Source: Fuerstiella marisgermanici (GTDB lineage: Bacteria > Planctomycetota > Planctomycetia > Planctomycetales > Planctomycetaceae). Taken from it: 64,000 nucleotides of DNA. A program made the translations under genes and the position numbers. Below the pieces are notes generated by a model. That model searched no databases. It had not been told where the DNA came from and saw only the letters and a list, made by a program, of their open reading frames with translations. Of the stretch, positions 9,628-19,619 are shown piece after piece. The stretch covers positions 8,730,001 to 8,794,000 of the forward strand of contig NZ_CP017641.1 of NCBI RefSeq assembly GCF_001983935.1, read 5' to 3'. How positions within the stretch are numbered: the stretch's first letter is position 1; each line of letters begins with the position of its first letter.

Positions 9628-9921
9628 CAATGCTGCCCTCTCGAATAAACATGCACACAAGTGCTTTCAGAACCGCCCTGCTCTTCGCCACGATCGGAGC
9701 CCTTTTACGCTTTTTCGCTGATCATAGGACCGTTGCCGAGGCTCCTTTGCAGAGAATGTTGCATTTTCGCAACCAGTCATAGAAACGCATTCGCCCAACG
9801 CTGGCACTGGAATGTGTGCAGCGGGCCGACGGAAAAGTTTAGCCACCTGAGCTTTTGCGAGATACGCTGCGGCAAAATCCCTTTGCTTGGCAACCACTCG
9901 CACTCAAAATTGGATCGCACC

Positions 9922-10626
9922 GTGCTGCAGACCCTTGTCCGCCTCGAAGGCAAAATTCCGACTCGATTTCGCTACACGCGTCACATGTCGCGAGCTTTTA
10001 TTCATTCGTTCCAGCTTCGGATTTTGGGGTTCTACAAGGGCGCCGCCATTCGCGATCTGGTCAAACGGGTTCACCATGAAGTCGATTGTCAGATCCTTTC
10101 CAATGAAGGCTATATGGCCTACTCGCTGGCTCGAGCCCAGTCGACAATGGACGGAGTGATGGCTGAAGTGGGGACGTATCAGGGAGCGTCTGCGAAGCTG
10201 ATTTGCGCCGCCAAGGGCGATACGGAATTTCATGTGTTCGACACTTTCTGCGGTTTACTGGATGCGTCCGAAGAAGACCCGCTATTCCGGCAACATGATT
10301 ATGCGGCGTCAGAAGAAAGCGTTCGGAAGTACCTGGCCGACTATCCCAACGTCATTTTCCACAAGGGGCTGTTCCCGGCCGACACCGGTAGTGACGTGGC
10401 CGACAAGAAATTCTCCTTCGTGAATCTTGACGTCGACACATACGCCAGCACGCGCGACTGCCTTGAGTTTTTCTACCCACGCCTGTTGCCCGGCGGCATC
10501 CTCTTATCTCACGATTACGCTCAGGCAGAAGGCGTGCGGAAAGCGTTCGACGAAGTACTCGGGACGAAGCCGGAATCCATCATCGAGCTTCCCGAAAGTC
10601 AGTGCATGTTCGTCAAGCAGGGTTAG
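9922..10626 (+). CDS. TylF/macrocin O-methyltransferase-like SAM-dependent methyltransferase
   Basis: A class I methyltransferase. It has a SAM-binding region VMAEVGTYQGASAKLI, the family motif FDTFCGL, and a TylF-like acidic pair in FVNLDVDTYASTRDCLEFFYP followed by GGILLSHDYA, where the aspartates would bind metal. Such enzymes methylate sugar or small-molecule hydroxyls. The substrate cannot be told. Start choice is weak: GTG at 9922, TTG at 9910 and ATG at 9985 are all in frame. Its 3' end overlaps the convergent transporter gene by 14 bp. Confidence 0.75.
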   Translation: MLQTLVRLEGKIPTRFRYTRHMSRAFIHSFQLRILGFYKGAAIRDLVKRVHHEVDCQILSNEGYMAYSLARAQSTMDGVMAEVGTYQGASAKLICAAKGDTEFHVFDTFCGLLDASEEDPLFRQHDYAASEESVRKYLADYPNVIFHKGLFPADTGSDVADKKFSFVNLDVDTYASTRDCLEFFYPRLLPGGILLSHDYAQAEGVRKAFDEVLGTKPESIIELPESQCMFVKQG

Positions 10627-12037
10627 GCCCGTCGGCTGCTTGTTTGCCAAACGCACACCACGCAATCGTTCCCGATGCAAGAGTGGCGGCCGCCCCGGCA
10701 ATGTGCCAGAGTCCCACCGGTCGGCCGTCGGCTTCATGGTTCAACACCAGCAGCAGGATCGCCGATAGCGTCGCGACGACATACAGCGCGCTGGCGAATT
10801 CTTTAGCGGCGCTTCGGCGGGTATCTCGTCGACGGACCGCTGGCAAAAACAGGGTGGCCACACAGCAGGCGGATGTTAAGGACAGCGTCGTTGACAGGTA
10901 GATCAGCAGGCCCAGCAGCGTGCTTGTCAGCAGGCCGTACTGGATAAACAGTCGTTGCAACAAGATTAGACAGACCGCAACCAGTGCCTGCAGCGCGATG
11001 GACTTCGGGATTCCTGACCGCCGTGCGCTAAGCATTTGAGGAAACACGCCGTCATCCGCCATCTGCGAATACACGCGAGGTCCCGTCATGATCATGCTGG
11101 AAACCGAAGACAACAGTCCCAACGCAACGGCGAAGCGAACAAGGACTTCAAGCTTAGATCCGCCAATCGCTGCAGCAGCCACCGCCGCGATGTCTTCCTT
11201 CCATACGAGGTCTGGCAAGGGGGCCGCGGTGACGAAAGCAGCGTTCAGCAGCAGGTACAAGACCGTGACCAGGAATGTTCCCAGCAGAAGAGCGAGCGGG
11301 ACGATCGTTTTTGCCTTGGGCGATTCTGATGCAACGTAGATTGCCGCATTGAATCCCGCGAAGCTAAGCGAAATCCAAACCACGGACGTCGCGATAGCCG
11401 TAACCAGGTCCATACCGAATTCCGGCGACGGTTGTTCGACCGAAGGCTGCCAGGCGTGACCGGGAAGCTTCAATGCCGCGACTGTCAGAAATGCAATCAA
11501 CGCCGCCAGCTTTACCACGACAACAGCGTTTTGGAAATGCCTGCCGGTTGAGGCATGCAGGCCATGAGCGACGGCGCAAAGCAGCACGAGACAAATTGCA
11601 ACGCCATCGTCGGGAAGCCATTCAGGCCGCAAGTTGTCCGGCACGGCGTATTTTTCGAACGCCACTGCTGCAGCTGCGATTGCTCCACTAAAGCCCGCGG
11701 TCAACGAAACCCAACCGGCCAGAAAACCGGCGAATGGGTGTACGTGGCGACTCAGAAACAAATATTCGCCACCAGATTGGGGCAGCAGTTGAGCCAATCG
11801 TCCATAGCCAATGGCACCGCACATTGCGATCACGCCGCCAATGATCCAGCACAACATCACACGCCCGGGCGAGCCAACTGCTCCGAGCGTAAAACCGGAA
11901 GTCGTGAAGACTCCAGCACCGACCATGCTGGCAATGACCAGCAACGTCAGCGATGGCAGTCCGTAAGTGGTTGCCGGTCGCGAGTTTTCGTCGCGACTGC
12001 CCGGTGCGGGGTCCGAAGTGTGGTCAGGGTTCGACAT
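10613..12037 (-). CDS. APC-superfamily amino acid permease
   Basis: 474 residues with about twelve hydrophobic helices. The N-terminal helix has the APC signature SLTLLVIASMVGAGVFTTSG, whose unwound GAG segment binds the substrate in this family, and GRVMLCWIIGGVIAMCGAIGYGRL follows. It resembles the arginine/ornithine or agmatine antiporter branch (ArcD/AdiC-like) and would exchange or import amino acids across the cytoplasmic membrane. The substrate is not determined. It is the only transporter of this class in the window and has no catabolic neighbour. Confidence 0.88.
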   Translation of the reverse strand: MSNPDHTSDPAPGSRDENSRPATTYGLPSLTLLVIASMVGAGVFTTSGFTLGAVGSPGRVMLCWIIGGVIAMCGAIGYGRLAQLLPQSGGEYLFLSRHVHPFAGFLAGWVSLTAGFSGAIAAAAVAFEKYAVPDNLRPEWLPDDGVAICLVLLCAVAHGLHASTGRHFQNAVVVVKLAALIAFLTVAALKLPGHAWQPSVEQPSPEFGMDLVTAIATSVVWISLSFAGFNAAIYVASESPKAKTIVPLALLLGTFLVTVLYLLLNAAFVTAAPLPDLVWKEDIAAVAAAAIGGSKLEVLVRFAVALGLLSSVSSMIMTGPRVYSQMADDGVFPQMLSARRSGIPKSIALQALVAVCLILLQRLFIQYGLLTSTLLGLLIYLSTTLSLTSACCVATLFLPAVRRRDTRRSAAKEFASALYVVATLSAILLLVLNHEADGRPVGLWHIAGAAATLASGTIAWCAFGKQAADGPNPA

Positions 12038-12147
12038 GGCGAGAATCGTAACCGGCCAATCGACGATTGGCGAATCGGCCGCTTCACAAAACGTTCGCCA
12101 CCTCTTGGCAGTTTGAACGCACCACGGTCACGTAACACGATCGTCTA

Positions 12148-13260
12148 CTATTGGCTGATCGTCCGGCGTAGTTCTTCAAGGTTCTGCGTCTTCAATGCAT
12201 GCTCGACGGCTTCAATCATTGAGGCGCTGATCGGCAGCGGTTCACTAACTGCGGGGACATCGGGGATAATCGTTTCGGTTAACCAGTTGAGCAGTTCATC
12301 CAGACCACTTCTGGTGACAGCGGACGTTTGAATGACGGGACCAACGCCGACCGGCGGTTGATGATCGGCCGCGAGATCCACCTTGTTCCAAACAATGGCT
12401 CTGGCATGCGTCGAAGGGATCGCGGCGAACAGTGCCGCGTCGTCGGCCGTCCAGCCGTGTGAGGAATCCACCACCAGCAGACACGCTTCGCTGTCTAAGA
12501 TTGATACTCGTGCAGCAGCCACGCCAACGGCTTCGATTTCGTCTCGAGCTTCATTCCGGACCCCCGCCGTATCCACGAACTGAAACGGCCACCCGTCAAA
12601 AATGACCTCAGCTTCCACGCGGTCGCGTGTCGTTCCCGGTTGATCAAACACGATCGAGCGTTCATACCCAACCACTGCATTTAGAAGGCTGGACTTGCCG
12701 GCATTGGGCTGACCGACGACGGCGACTCGCCACGGTTCCGTAAGATGCTGAGCGAAAGTCTGCCAGCTCAGGAACCGTTCCAGTGTTGGGCGAAGTTCAC
12801 TGAAAGTTTCGTCACCGTTGACGCGGGCGATGAATTCCGAGATCGCGCCCTGCTGCTGGGCCAGCAGGAATTTCGCCGTTCGCAAAGTGCGACACTTCAG
12901 AAGCTGTGATTGAAGGCATTCGTCAACAGACGTTGCAGTGCTTTCCGGCTGAGTCACGCCGCCCAGATCATCGGCGATTCGTGAAACAGCCGCGTCGCCG
13001 CCGTGACAGCAGACTTCCCACACCAGGTCCTCGCAACGAGTCAGCACGACGTCTTCGGCACCCCAGAAACCGTATAGGATTGAGCCCACCTCGGCAGTAT
13101 TTGGATCACGTCCGCCGGCCGATTGAAAGTGCGATTGCAGCGGCGCCGCGTCAGCCAACGTTGTCGCGGTGACTCGCAGCACCGCAACGGCCCCTCGGCC
13201 GTGTGCTGTCAGTCGTCGCACGACAAGGGGGGGCTTGGGGGGAAGGTTCACGCGTGTCAC
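12148..13260 (-). CDS. MnmE/TrmE-like GTPase lacking the C-terminal CxGK motif
   Basis: The arrangement follows the tRNA-modification GTPase MnmE: an N-terminal TrmE-like domain (residues 1-110), a helical section, then an inserted G domain at about 176-330 with P-loop GQPNAGKS (183-190), switch I DQPGTTRD, DTAG (230-233) and NKVD (292-295). It is about 370 residues against roughly 450 for MnmE and ends in LEELRRTISQ, without the terminal cysteine motif (C-x-G-K) needed for uridine-34 modification. The N-terminal domain is also much diverged. It is probably a paralogue rather than mnmE itself. The nucleotide-binding motifs look functional. Confidence 0.8.
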   Translation of the reverse strand: MTRVNLPPKPPLVVRRLTAHGRGAVAVLRVTATTLADAAPLQSHFQSAGGRDPNTAEVGSILYGFWGAEDVVLTRCEDLVWEVCCHGGDAAVSRIADDLGGVTQPESTATSVDECLQSQLLKCRTLRTAKFLLAQQQGAISEFIARVNGDETFSELRPTLERFLSWQTFAQHLTEPWRVAVVGQPNAGKSSLLNAVVGYERSIVFDQPGTTRDRVEAEVIFDGWPFQFVDTAGVRNEARDEIEAVGVAAARVSILDSEACLLVVDSSHGWTADDAALFAAIPSTHARAIVWNKVDLAADHQPPVGVGPVIQTSAVTRSGLDELLNWLTETIIPDVPAVSEPLPISASMIEAVEHALKTQNLEELRRTISQ

Positions 13261-13273
13261 AATTCGATATTCT

Positions 13274-13378
13274 TACAGCGTTTCACGCTGACTTGTGGCC
13301 GCGGAAATCGGTTGTTGTCCTACGTAGGCCGGTTCCCACGAGCCAGAACCGGCCACAACAAAACGTAAATTGCTCTAG
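13274..13378 (+). repeat. dispersed palindromic repeat, copy 1
   Basis: 105 bp that recur at 36732-36836 with two mismatches, and in diverged inverted form at 51561-51664. Internal structure: AGCG/CGCT hairpin, TTGTGGCC pairing with GGCCACAA, the palindrome CCTACGTAGG, and a 9-bp stem GGCCGGTTC/GAACCGGCC around a 10-nt loop. It lies between the divergent side of the GTPase gene and the end of the DUF1559 gene. Confidence 0.9.
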
Positions 13379-13483
13379 ACGATCGGCCCAGAACAAAGCT
13401 GGCAGACATGAGGCCAGCTTTCGTGTGAAGGATGTATGCCGTCTGCTTGCCTGAGTGTTTTGTGATCGTGCCACGCCGAACTG

Positions 13484-14410
<927 letters not shown>

Positions 14411-14601
14411 GGTGACGCAATTCTGAGAAAAAAGGATTGCGAATCAGCATATGTCGGGCATCACAGCACGGCTTCCACGTCGTACCGCTCGTCTGAGCGC
14501 ACGCTGGAAGTTAGATGGAGAACGAGGCACTTCGGGAAAGACCGAATGTCTGCGCTGTGATCGGCCGACATCGCCTTTCCGCGAAGGTGATATCAACAAC
14601 A

Positions 14602-14770
14602 AACCAGGCAGGTCTTCTGACTTCCGGATCATCCAGACGTTTCTTCCTTCCCACCGAGACCTCCAGTTGAACTGAAGAATCATGGCAGTGGATTGAATAG
14701 AAACGCTGTCCTCGGTTACAGCGGCGGGACCGTGACGGATTTTTACCGTCTTCCCTTTTCACTCGCCCCA
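14602..14770 (-). promoter_or_regulatory. cobalamin (adenosylcobalamin) riboswitch
   Basis: Read on the minus strand the segment has the conserved cobalamin aptamer blocks in order: GTGAAAAGGGAA, an AAAATCCGTCACGG block, TCCCGCCGCTGTAACCGAGG, the B12-box-like CCACTGCCATG region, GGTGGGAAGG, and the closing GGAAGTCAGAAGACCTGCC. It points at the DUF1559 gene, whose start is 192 bp downstream. I could not define the expression platform; a weak TTCGG/CCGAA stem lies between aptamer and start codon. Confidence 0.92.
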
Positions 14771-14995
14771 ACGTGACTTAATGCACGCGGCAAGCACCTG
14801 ATTTGTCCACAAAGGCAAGGCACCAAGGTACCGAGTCATCATGGCTGACGGCACAGTATCGCGCTGATGCCCAATTGCAAGGGGGACTTCAGCGTTGAAT
14901 CGAAAATCGCTGTTCGTAGAATCCGGACCTCGACCAGACAACAATTTTTATACGACCGACGTTTTCACCCGGCCTCACAAGACCGAAAGCCATTC

Positions 14996-15871
14996 ATGCA
15001 GGAAGCAATTCGCAAAGCCAGCGTGCTGATTGAAGCTCTAAGCTGGATTCAGCGATTCAAAGGGCGATATGTCGTCGTTAAGTTGGGTGGCAGCACTCTT
15101 GACCAGCCGGAAGCGGTGGACAGTCTGCTGACTGATATCGTTTTCATGGCCAGTGTTGGGATGCGGCCGGTGATTGTGCACGGTGGCGGTAAGGCGATTT
15201 CGTCCGCTATGGCAGACGCCGGAATCGAACCGCGGTTTGTCGAAGGTCGACGCTTCACAGACCCGGAAACGCTTAGAATTGCGTCGACGGTGCTGGTGGA
15301 AACGATTTCCACGAAGATTGTCGAAGTACTGCGGCTGAAGAATGCGACTGCCACCGGACTGCATTTTCAATCGGAAAACGTGTTGATTGGCGAGAAGCTG
15401 AAACTGCAGAACGCTGCGGGCGAGGCCGTTGATCTGGGGCATGTGGGCCGCGTGGTCGACATCGACAAAGATCTGCTGGTCCGAATTTGTTCGACGGGCA
15501 CGATTCCCGTGATCCCCAGCATCGCTCTGGACCGCGAAGGGCACAGGTTGAATGTGAACGCGGACACCGCCGCCGCCGCGGTGGCTCGCGAGCTAAACGT
15601 TGAGAAGCTTGTGTTTTTGAGCGACATTCCGGGCATTCTGACGGACCTGAACGATCCGTCATCGCGGCTGTCTCACGTGACGGCGGGCCGAGTTCGGCAG
15701 CTTATCGCCGATGAAATCATTGCTGGGGGGATGGTTCCCAAAGTCGAAGCCGCTCTGGACGCACTGGATGCGGGCGTGCGGAAAGTCCATATTGTCGATG
15801 CCAGCATGCCGCATTCCGTTTTACTGGAAATCTATTCAGACGTCGGCGTCGGTACGGAGATTGTTCCCTAA
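14996..15871 (+). CDS. argB: acetylglutamate kinase
   Basis: Phosphorylates N-acetylglutamate with ATP in the second step of arginine synthesis. From the ATG at 14996 the protein has 291 residues, the normal family length. Visible motifs: [15 protein letters not shown] (ATP-binding lysine and glycine loop), [11 protein letters not shown] (substrate loop), [27 protein letters not shown], and the terminal [16 protein letters not shown] with the lysine that contacts the nucleotide. The frame extends upstream to 14867 but the added residues lack family character. No other arginine gene is adjacent. Confidence 0.95.
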   Translation: MQEAIRKASVLIEALSWIQRFKGRYVVVKLGGSTLDQPEAVDSLLTDIVFMASVGMRPVIVHGGGKAISSAMADAGIEPRFVEGRRFTDPETLRIASTVLVETISTKIVEVLRLKNATATGLHFQSENVLIGEKLKLQNAAGEAVDLGHVGRVVDIDKDLLVRICSTGTIPVIPSIALDREGHRLNVNADTAAAAVARELNVEKLVFLSDIPGILTDLNDPSSRLSHVTAGRVRQLIADEIIAGGMVPKVEAALDALDAGVRKVHIVDASMPHSVLLEIYSDVGVGTEIVP

Positions 15872-16246
15872 GCAATTTTCCGAAATCTGCCGCCCCACCC
15901 CATGCGCGACAGCATGGCCTGTGCGACTGTCGGGCGGCTTGAAACACGCTCCCCGCGAGGCGGCCTGGGATCTTCTGAGAGTTCAGCGCGGCGATGGGCC
16001 TGGCCTGGTGTCCGACTGTGTCCCCGCGTTTGGCTGCGTTCAGGCTTTTGGCGGTGGCGAGCTGTTTCAGGTTTGCAAATATCGCACCCGGCAAGTAGCC
16101 TCCGCAAATCTATGCGTTCGGTGCGCGGTCAGACGGTCAGATTGTCTGAGCGAACCGCTCGCGCGCCGCGAAGGCGAGTGTGAGCAGGGATTTTGGAATC
16201 CACTGCGCCAGCCTTCAGCTTCTACCGCGACCAAAAGCAGAAATTC
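15872..16246. other. intergenic, no gene seen
   Basis: 375 bp between argB and the acidic protein gene. Short frames here have no recognisable motif or good ribosome site. A promoter for the downstream gene is expected but not identified. Confidence 0.5.
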
Positions 16247-18088
16247 ATGACCGACGAAAAAGACCCAGCCAAAGATCTCGCTGACGAAATGGCGGCGAAG
16301 CTGTTTGGGATTGAGGTAAACCGCGATGAAGACACCGACGTAGGCGGCGATTTGCTGTTCGACGAGTACGACGATGGTTCGTCGCTGGACAATTTTCTGG
16401 GCGGCTCGTCTTCGAAGACAGACTTGCCGGATGATGACGACGATACGGACTTCGATAGCCCGGTTGCCAGCCCTGAAGAAAGCCGAGCGACAGAATACGC
16501 GGACGAAATCGATGACGACCTGATTCTGTTCGACGACGAAGAGGAAGAAGAGGAAGCTCCAGCCACCGCTCCTGCCTCAACGCCCGAGCGTTCTTCGTTC
16601 CGCACGCAATCGTCTCAACCGCAGGCGGCCGCAGACGACGACGATGACGACGACGATGATGACATCTCATTCGGCGATGATGAAGACAATGACGAGGAGG
16701 ACGACGATCTGGATTTTGGAGACGATGATGAGGACGACGACGAAGAAGAAGATGAGGACGACTTCGACGACGACGAGCTGCTGTTTCCCGACGACGACGA
16801 CGATGATGAAGAAGAGGACGACGAAGAAGATGACGATGACGAAATAGGTTTCGAGGATGACGACGACGACGAGGAAGACGAACCTGTCGCTCGACCGCAA
16901 CGGAAACAACAACCTGCCGCTGCCGAGAGCCGTGGGCGGCAGACATCCGATCGCAGCAGCACCCCAAAACGGTCGCCTGCCAAGGATGACGACGCAGTCT
17001 GGGACGAACTGGACGAGTGGGTCTGGGACGACGACGACGCCGGCAAAGGCCGTAAAGCCGCGGCTGTCGTGCAGGATGATGATTCGGACGACGACGAGGA
17101 CGACGAACAGGTCGATGTGAAAGAGGCCAGAGAAGTCGAATCGGCCGAAGAAGAACGTCCCGGCAAGCGTCGTCGTGGGCGTCGCGGTCGAGGACGACGT
17201 GGGCGTGGTGGCCGCAGCGAGCCTGAAACAAAGAAAAAGGTTGCTCCCGTCGCCGCTGAATCTGACGACGACGATGATGATCACGACGACTTCGACGACA
17301 TCCTGTTCGATGACGAAGGCGAAGATTTCGTCCGCGTCGCGCCAAAGGGTAACCGCCGTCCTGTCGCCGAAGTGGATGAGGATGAGGATGAGGATGAGGA
17401 TGAGGATGAGGATGAGGATGAGGATGACGACGACGAAACGGATGATGTCGATGCTTCAGATAGCGACGACGAAGAAGAGGAAGAACGACCACGACCAAAA
17501 TCGCGGCGGCGACGCGGCGGTCGCGGACGTGGTCGTCGTGGCCGAGGACGCCAGCAGGAGTCCACTCGGTCTGAAAGCCAGGACGACGAAAACGCGGAAG
17601 ATGACGACGACGATGACGATTTGGATTTAGTCTTCGGCGACGACGATGATGATGCCGAAGAGGTTGAGCCTCAACCGCGTTCACGGCGTACGGCACGCCG
17701 CCGACGTCCGGAATCCAAGCCATCGGAAGCTACCGAACGCGAGCAGCGTTCGCGTCGCGGCCGTGGTGCTCGGCCAGCCAAAACTGACGAATCAGGCGAA
17801 GCGGACGCCGAGCCAGATGACGGCCCACGCACTCGACGTCGTCGCAAGCCGGAACCACGTGAGACGACATCCGAGTTTTCCGGAATCCCAACGTGGGAAC
17901 ACGCGATCGGCCTGCTTGAAGTGAAGTCCCCGAAAAAGGGACAATACGATCGCGGTCGACGAGGTGGCCAGGGCGGCGGATCCAGCCGCGGTGGTCGAGG
18001 TGGCGGTGGCGGTCGAGACGGTGGAAACCGGGGCGGCGGCGGTCGTGGCCGAAGCGGTGGAGGCGGAGGTGGTCGCCGTTCGGAATGA
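16247..18088 (+). CDS. Asp/Glu-rich protein with basic RGG/Gly-rich tail, function unknown
   Basis: 613 residues from the ATG at 16247 (MTDEKDPAKDLADEMAAKLF). Long acidic blocks of Asp and Glu alternate with short basic blocks of the type KRRRGRRGRGRRGRGG (at least three). The only normally composed segment is near residues 540-570 (FSGIPTWEHAIGLLEVKSPKKG), followed by an RGG-type glycine/arginine tail. The layout suggests an intrinsically disordered nucleic-acid-binding protein: RGG tails bind RNA in other proteins, and acidic runs can mask basic regions. No catalytic motif is visible. Codon use within the Asp/Glu runs is strongly repetitive. Confidence 0.8.
   Translation: MTDEKDPAKDLADEMAAKLFGIEVNRDEDTDVGGDLLFDEYDDGSSLDNFLGGSSSKTDLPDDDDDTDFDSPVASPEESRATEYADEIDDDLILFDDEEEEEEAPATAPASTPERSSFRTQSSQPQAAADDDDDDDDDDISFGDDEDNDEEDDDLDFGDDDEDDDEEEDEDDFDDDELLFPDDDDDDEEEDDEEDDDDEIGFEDDDDDEEDEPVARPQRKQQPAAAESRGRQTSDRSSTPKRSPAKDDDAVWDELDEWVWDDDDAGKGRKAAAVVQDDDSDDDEDDEQVDVKEAREVESAEEERPGKRRRGRRGRGRRGRGGRSEPETKKKVAPVAAESDDDDDDHDDFDDILFDDEGEDFVRVAPKGNRRPVAEVDEDEDEDEDEDEDEDEDDDDETDDVDASDSDDEEEEERPRPKSRRRRGGRGRGRRGRGRQQESTRSESQDDENAEDDDDDDDLDLVFGDDDDDAEEVEPQPRSRRTARRRRPESKPSEATEREQRSRRGRGARPAKTDESGEADAEPDDGPRTRRRRKPEPRETTSEFSGIPTWEHAIGLLEVKSPKKGQYDRGRRGGQGGGSSRGGRGGGGGRDGGNRGGGGRGRSGGGGGGRRSE
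17375..17422 (+). repeat. tandem hexamer GATGAG, 8 perfect copies
   Basis: Eight uninterrupted GATGAG units code for alternating Asp-Glu inside the acidic protein. The length is a multiple of three, so slippage by whole units would change the protein length without a frameshift. Confidence 0.95.
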
Positions 18089-18223
18089 CCGATGGCGACG
18101 ATCGAACCGCTGGTAGCGATTGCAAATGGCATGGCTCTGGCCTGCCGACCACAATTCACGCGGTGTGATCAAATTTCATCAAAGAGTTCCCGAACAGTTG
18201 TCGAAGAATTGCCATACGATTAC

Positions 18224-18250
18224 TTGATTCCGCGGAAGCGGATTGATAAT
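18224..18250 (+). promoter_or_regulatory. possible promoter of tRNA-Asp
   Basis: TTGATT (18224-18229) and GATAAT (18245-18250) resemble -35 and -10 boxes, 19 bp upstream of the mature tRNA. The 15-bp spacing is short, so the match is tentative. Confidence 0.35.
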
Positions 18251-18268
18251 CTTCCTGCACGCAAGCGA

Positions 18269-18344
<76 letters not shown>

Positions 18345-18349
18345 AATAA

Positions 18350-18381
18350 AAACGCTGGTCAACTCGACCAGCGTTTTTTTT
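18350..18381. terminator. bidirectional terminator after tRNA-Asp and integrase
   Basis: A 9-bp stem ACGCTGGTC/GACCAGCGT with loop AACTC and a run of eight T on the plus strand; A residues on the other side serve the integrase gene. It belongs to the inserted element, since it lies inside the left att site. Confidence 0.85.
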
Positions 18382-18382
18382 G

Positions 18383-18403
18383 TGTACTCAATGAATGTAC
18401 TCA
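18383..18403 (+). promoter_or_regulatory. candidate integrase arm sites, left pair
   Basis: TGTACTCA occurs at 18383-18390 and 18396-18403, 13 bp apart. The same pair with the same 13-bp spacing occurs near the right end. Paired short repeats flanking the core site are typical of arm-type sites bound by the integrase N-terminal domain. Confidence 0.6.
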
Positions 18404-19542
18404 CTGGCTCTTGACTGCCCCATCAGTTCACTCAATTTCTCGGTCGCTCTTGCCTGTGAATCCTGCATCAAGTGTGCGTACAGGTTCGCTGTTGTCGCGA
18501 ATGATGCGTGTCCCAGTCGATGCTGTATCACCTTCAAGTCGACGCCCGCGTATAGCATCAAAGATGCCTGTGTGTGCCTCAGGTCATGGAACTTGAACGT
18601 CTTCGGAATCCCTGCTGATTTGCGAATCGGATGCCAGACGTTGCGGTCAAAATTGGATCCGCGTAGGTATCCGCCCAGCGTGTCCGGGAAGCAGATCGGC
18701 ACTTCATCCGGTGTGAATCCTTCCGCTACCGCCTTCTCCATTCGACTGGCCAATGCGTTTATTGCGATCGGCTCCAGCGTCACGACACGGCGACTCGTGC
18801 GGGTCTTCGGGACCTTGACGGTGATTTTGCCGCCAATCTCCTCCAACGCCTTTCTGACCGTCAAAACGCCTTCTGAGAGGTTCACAGCGGACCATTCCAG
18901 AGCGAACAATTCCCGTTTCCGCAGCCCGGTCATGGCTGCCAGCGTGATGATGTCGCCGATCCGATGGCTTTTGCATTCAGCAAACAACGTCTGACACTGT
19001 TCGCGTTCCAGGGGGATGACTTCCTTTCTTTCGACTCGGGGCTTGTCTAATGCGATGCATGGATTGAACGGAATCTTCCGCAGCTTCACGGCCTTATTGA
19101 GAGCGTTTCGCAGAGTCCGGATTGAACGCAACCGCTGGTTGTCTGAAAAGCTCTTCCGCTTCAGTGTCGCTTGCCATTTCTGAAGTGCCTCCGCATCGAG
19201 CCTGTTCAACTTGATGGCTCCAATAAACGGAACGATGTAGAGACGTGACGCCAATTCGTATTCTTCGAACGTCTTCCCCGCACGATTGACCGCCACGTCA
19301 TCATACAGCCAGTTCTGAAGGTACGCTGCCACCGAATCTTTCGATACGACGGACTTGCTGTTCAGCTTGGCTTGCTGCTTCAGGTTGTCGATCTTATCAA
19401 CCACTTCGCCCTGAGTGCCGCCGTAGACAGTCTTCTGAATTCGTCTGCCTTTGTCGTCCCGTCCCAGGCTGATCCGGCCCACCCAACGCCCGTCAGACTT
19501 ACGCTGAAAGATGCTGCCTTCGCCCTTTGCTCGTTTTCCCAT
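18388..19542 (-). CDS. int: tyrosine recombinase / integrase of the tRNA-Asp element
   Basis: 384 residues from the ATG at 19542 (MGKRAKGEGSIFQRK). An N-terminal AP2-like arm-binding region (SIFQRKSDGRWVGRISLG) is followed by a SAM-like core-binding domain and the catalytic domain. Catalytic residues are visible: Arg in TGLRKRELFALEW, His and Arg in FHDLRHTQASLML, His in HRLGHASFATT, and the nucleophile Tyr in ANLYAHLM. It should integrate and excise the element at the tRNA-Asp 3' end next to it. The upstream extension of the frame to 19752 overlaps nothing recognisable and is not used. Confidence 0.95.
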   Translation of the reverse strand: MGKRAKGEGSIFQRKSDGRWVGRISLGRDDKGRRIQKTVYGGTQGEVVDKIDNLKQQAKLNSKSVVSKDSVAAYLQNWLYDDVAVNRAGKTFEEYELASRLYIVPFIGAIKLNRLDAEALQKWQATLKRKSFSDNQRLRSIRTLRNALNKAVKLRKIPFNPCIALDKPRVERKEVIPLEREQCQTLFAECKSHRIGDIITLAAMTGLRKRELFALEWSAVNLSEGVLTVRKALEEIGGKITVKVPKTRTSRRVVTLEPIAINALASRMEKAVAEGFTPDEVPICFPDTLGGYLRGSNFDRNVWHPIRKSAGIPKTFKFHDLRHTQASLMLYAGVDLKVIQHRLGHASFATTANLYAHLMQDSQARATEKLSELMGQSRASEYIH

Positions 19543-19578
19543 TTGTTCGATATCCTGAAACCGCTTGTTCCTGAAAAG

Positions 19579-19609
19579 ACGGCGGCCGGCCAACACGACC
19601 AGCCGCCGT
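19579..19609 (-). terminator. probable terminator between element genes
   Basis: ACGGCGGC and GCCGCCGT form an 8-bp GC-rich stem just after the stop of the 165-residue gene; read on the minus strand it is followed by CTTTTC. Confidence 0.5.
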
Positions 19610-19619
19610 TGTGGATTGC

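Noticed and set aside
14444-14683. 79-codon frame on the minus strand
   Set aside because: It runs through the conserved cobalamin aptamer, so its codons are explained by the RNA structure.
15711-16250. 179-codon plus-strand frame after argB
   Set aside because: It begins inside argB in another frame and continues into the acidic gene; no start signal or motif.
17375-17422. CRISPR-like array
   Set aside because: Six-base tandem units without spacers; no CRISPR repeats or cas genes occur anywhere in the window.
16245-17723. 492-codon minus-strand frame, Arg/His-rich
   Set aside because: It is the antisense shadow of the Asp/Glu-rich gene, where GAT/GAC/GAG codons read as Arg, His and Pro codons in reverse.
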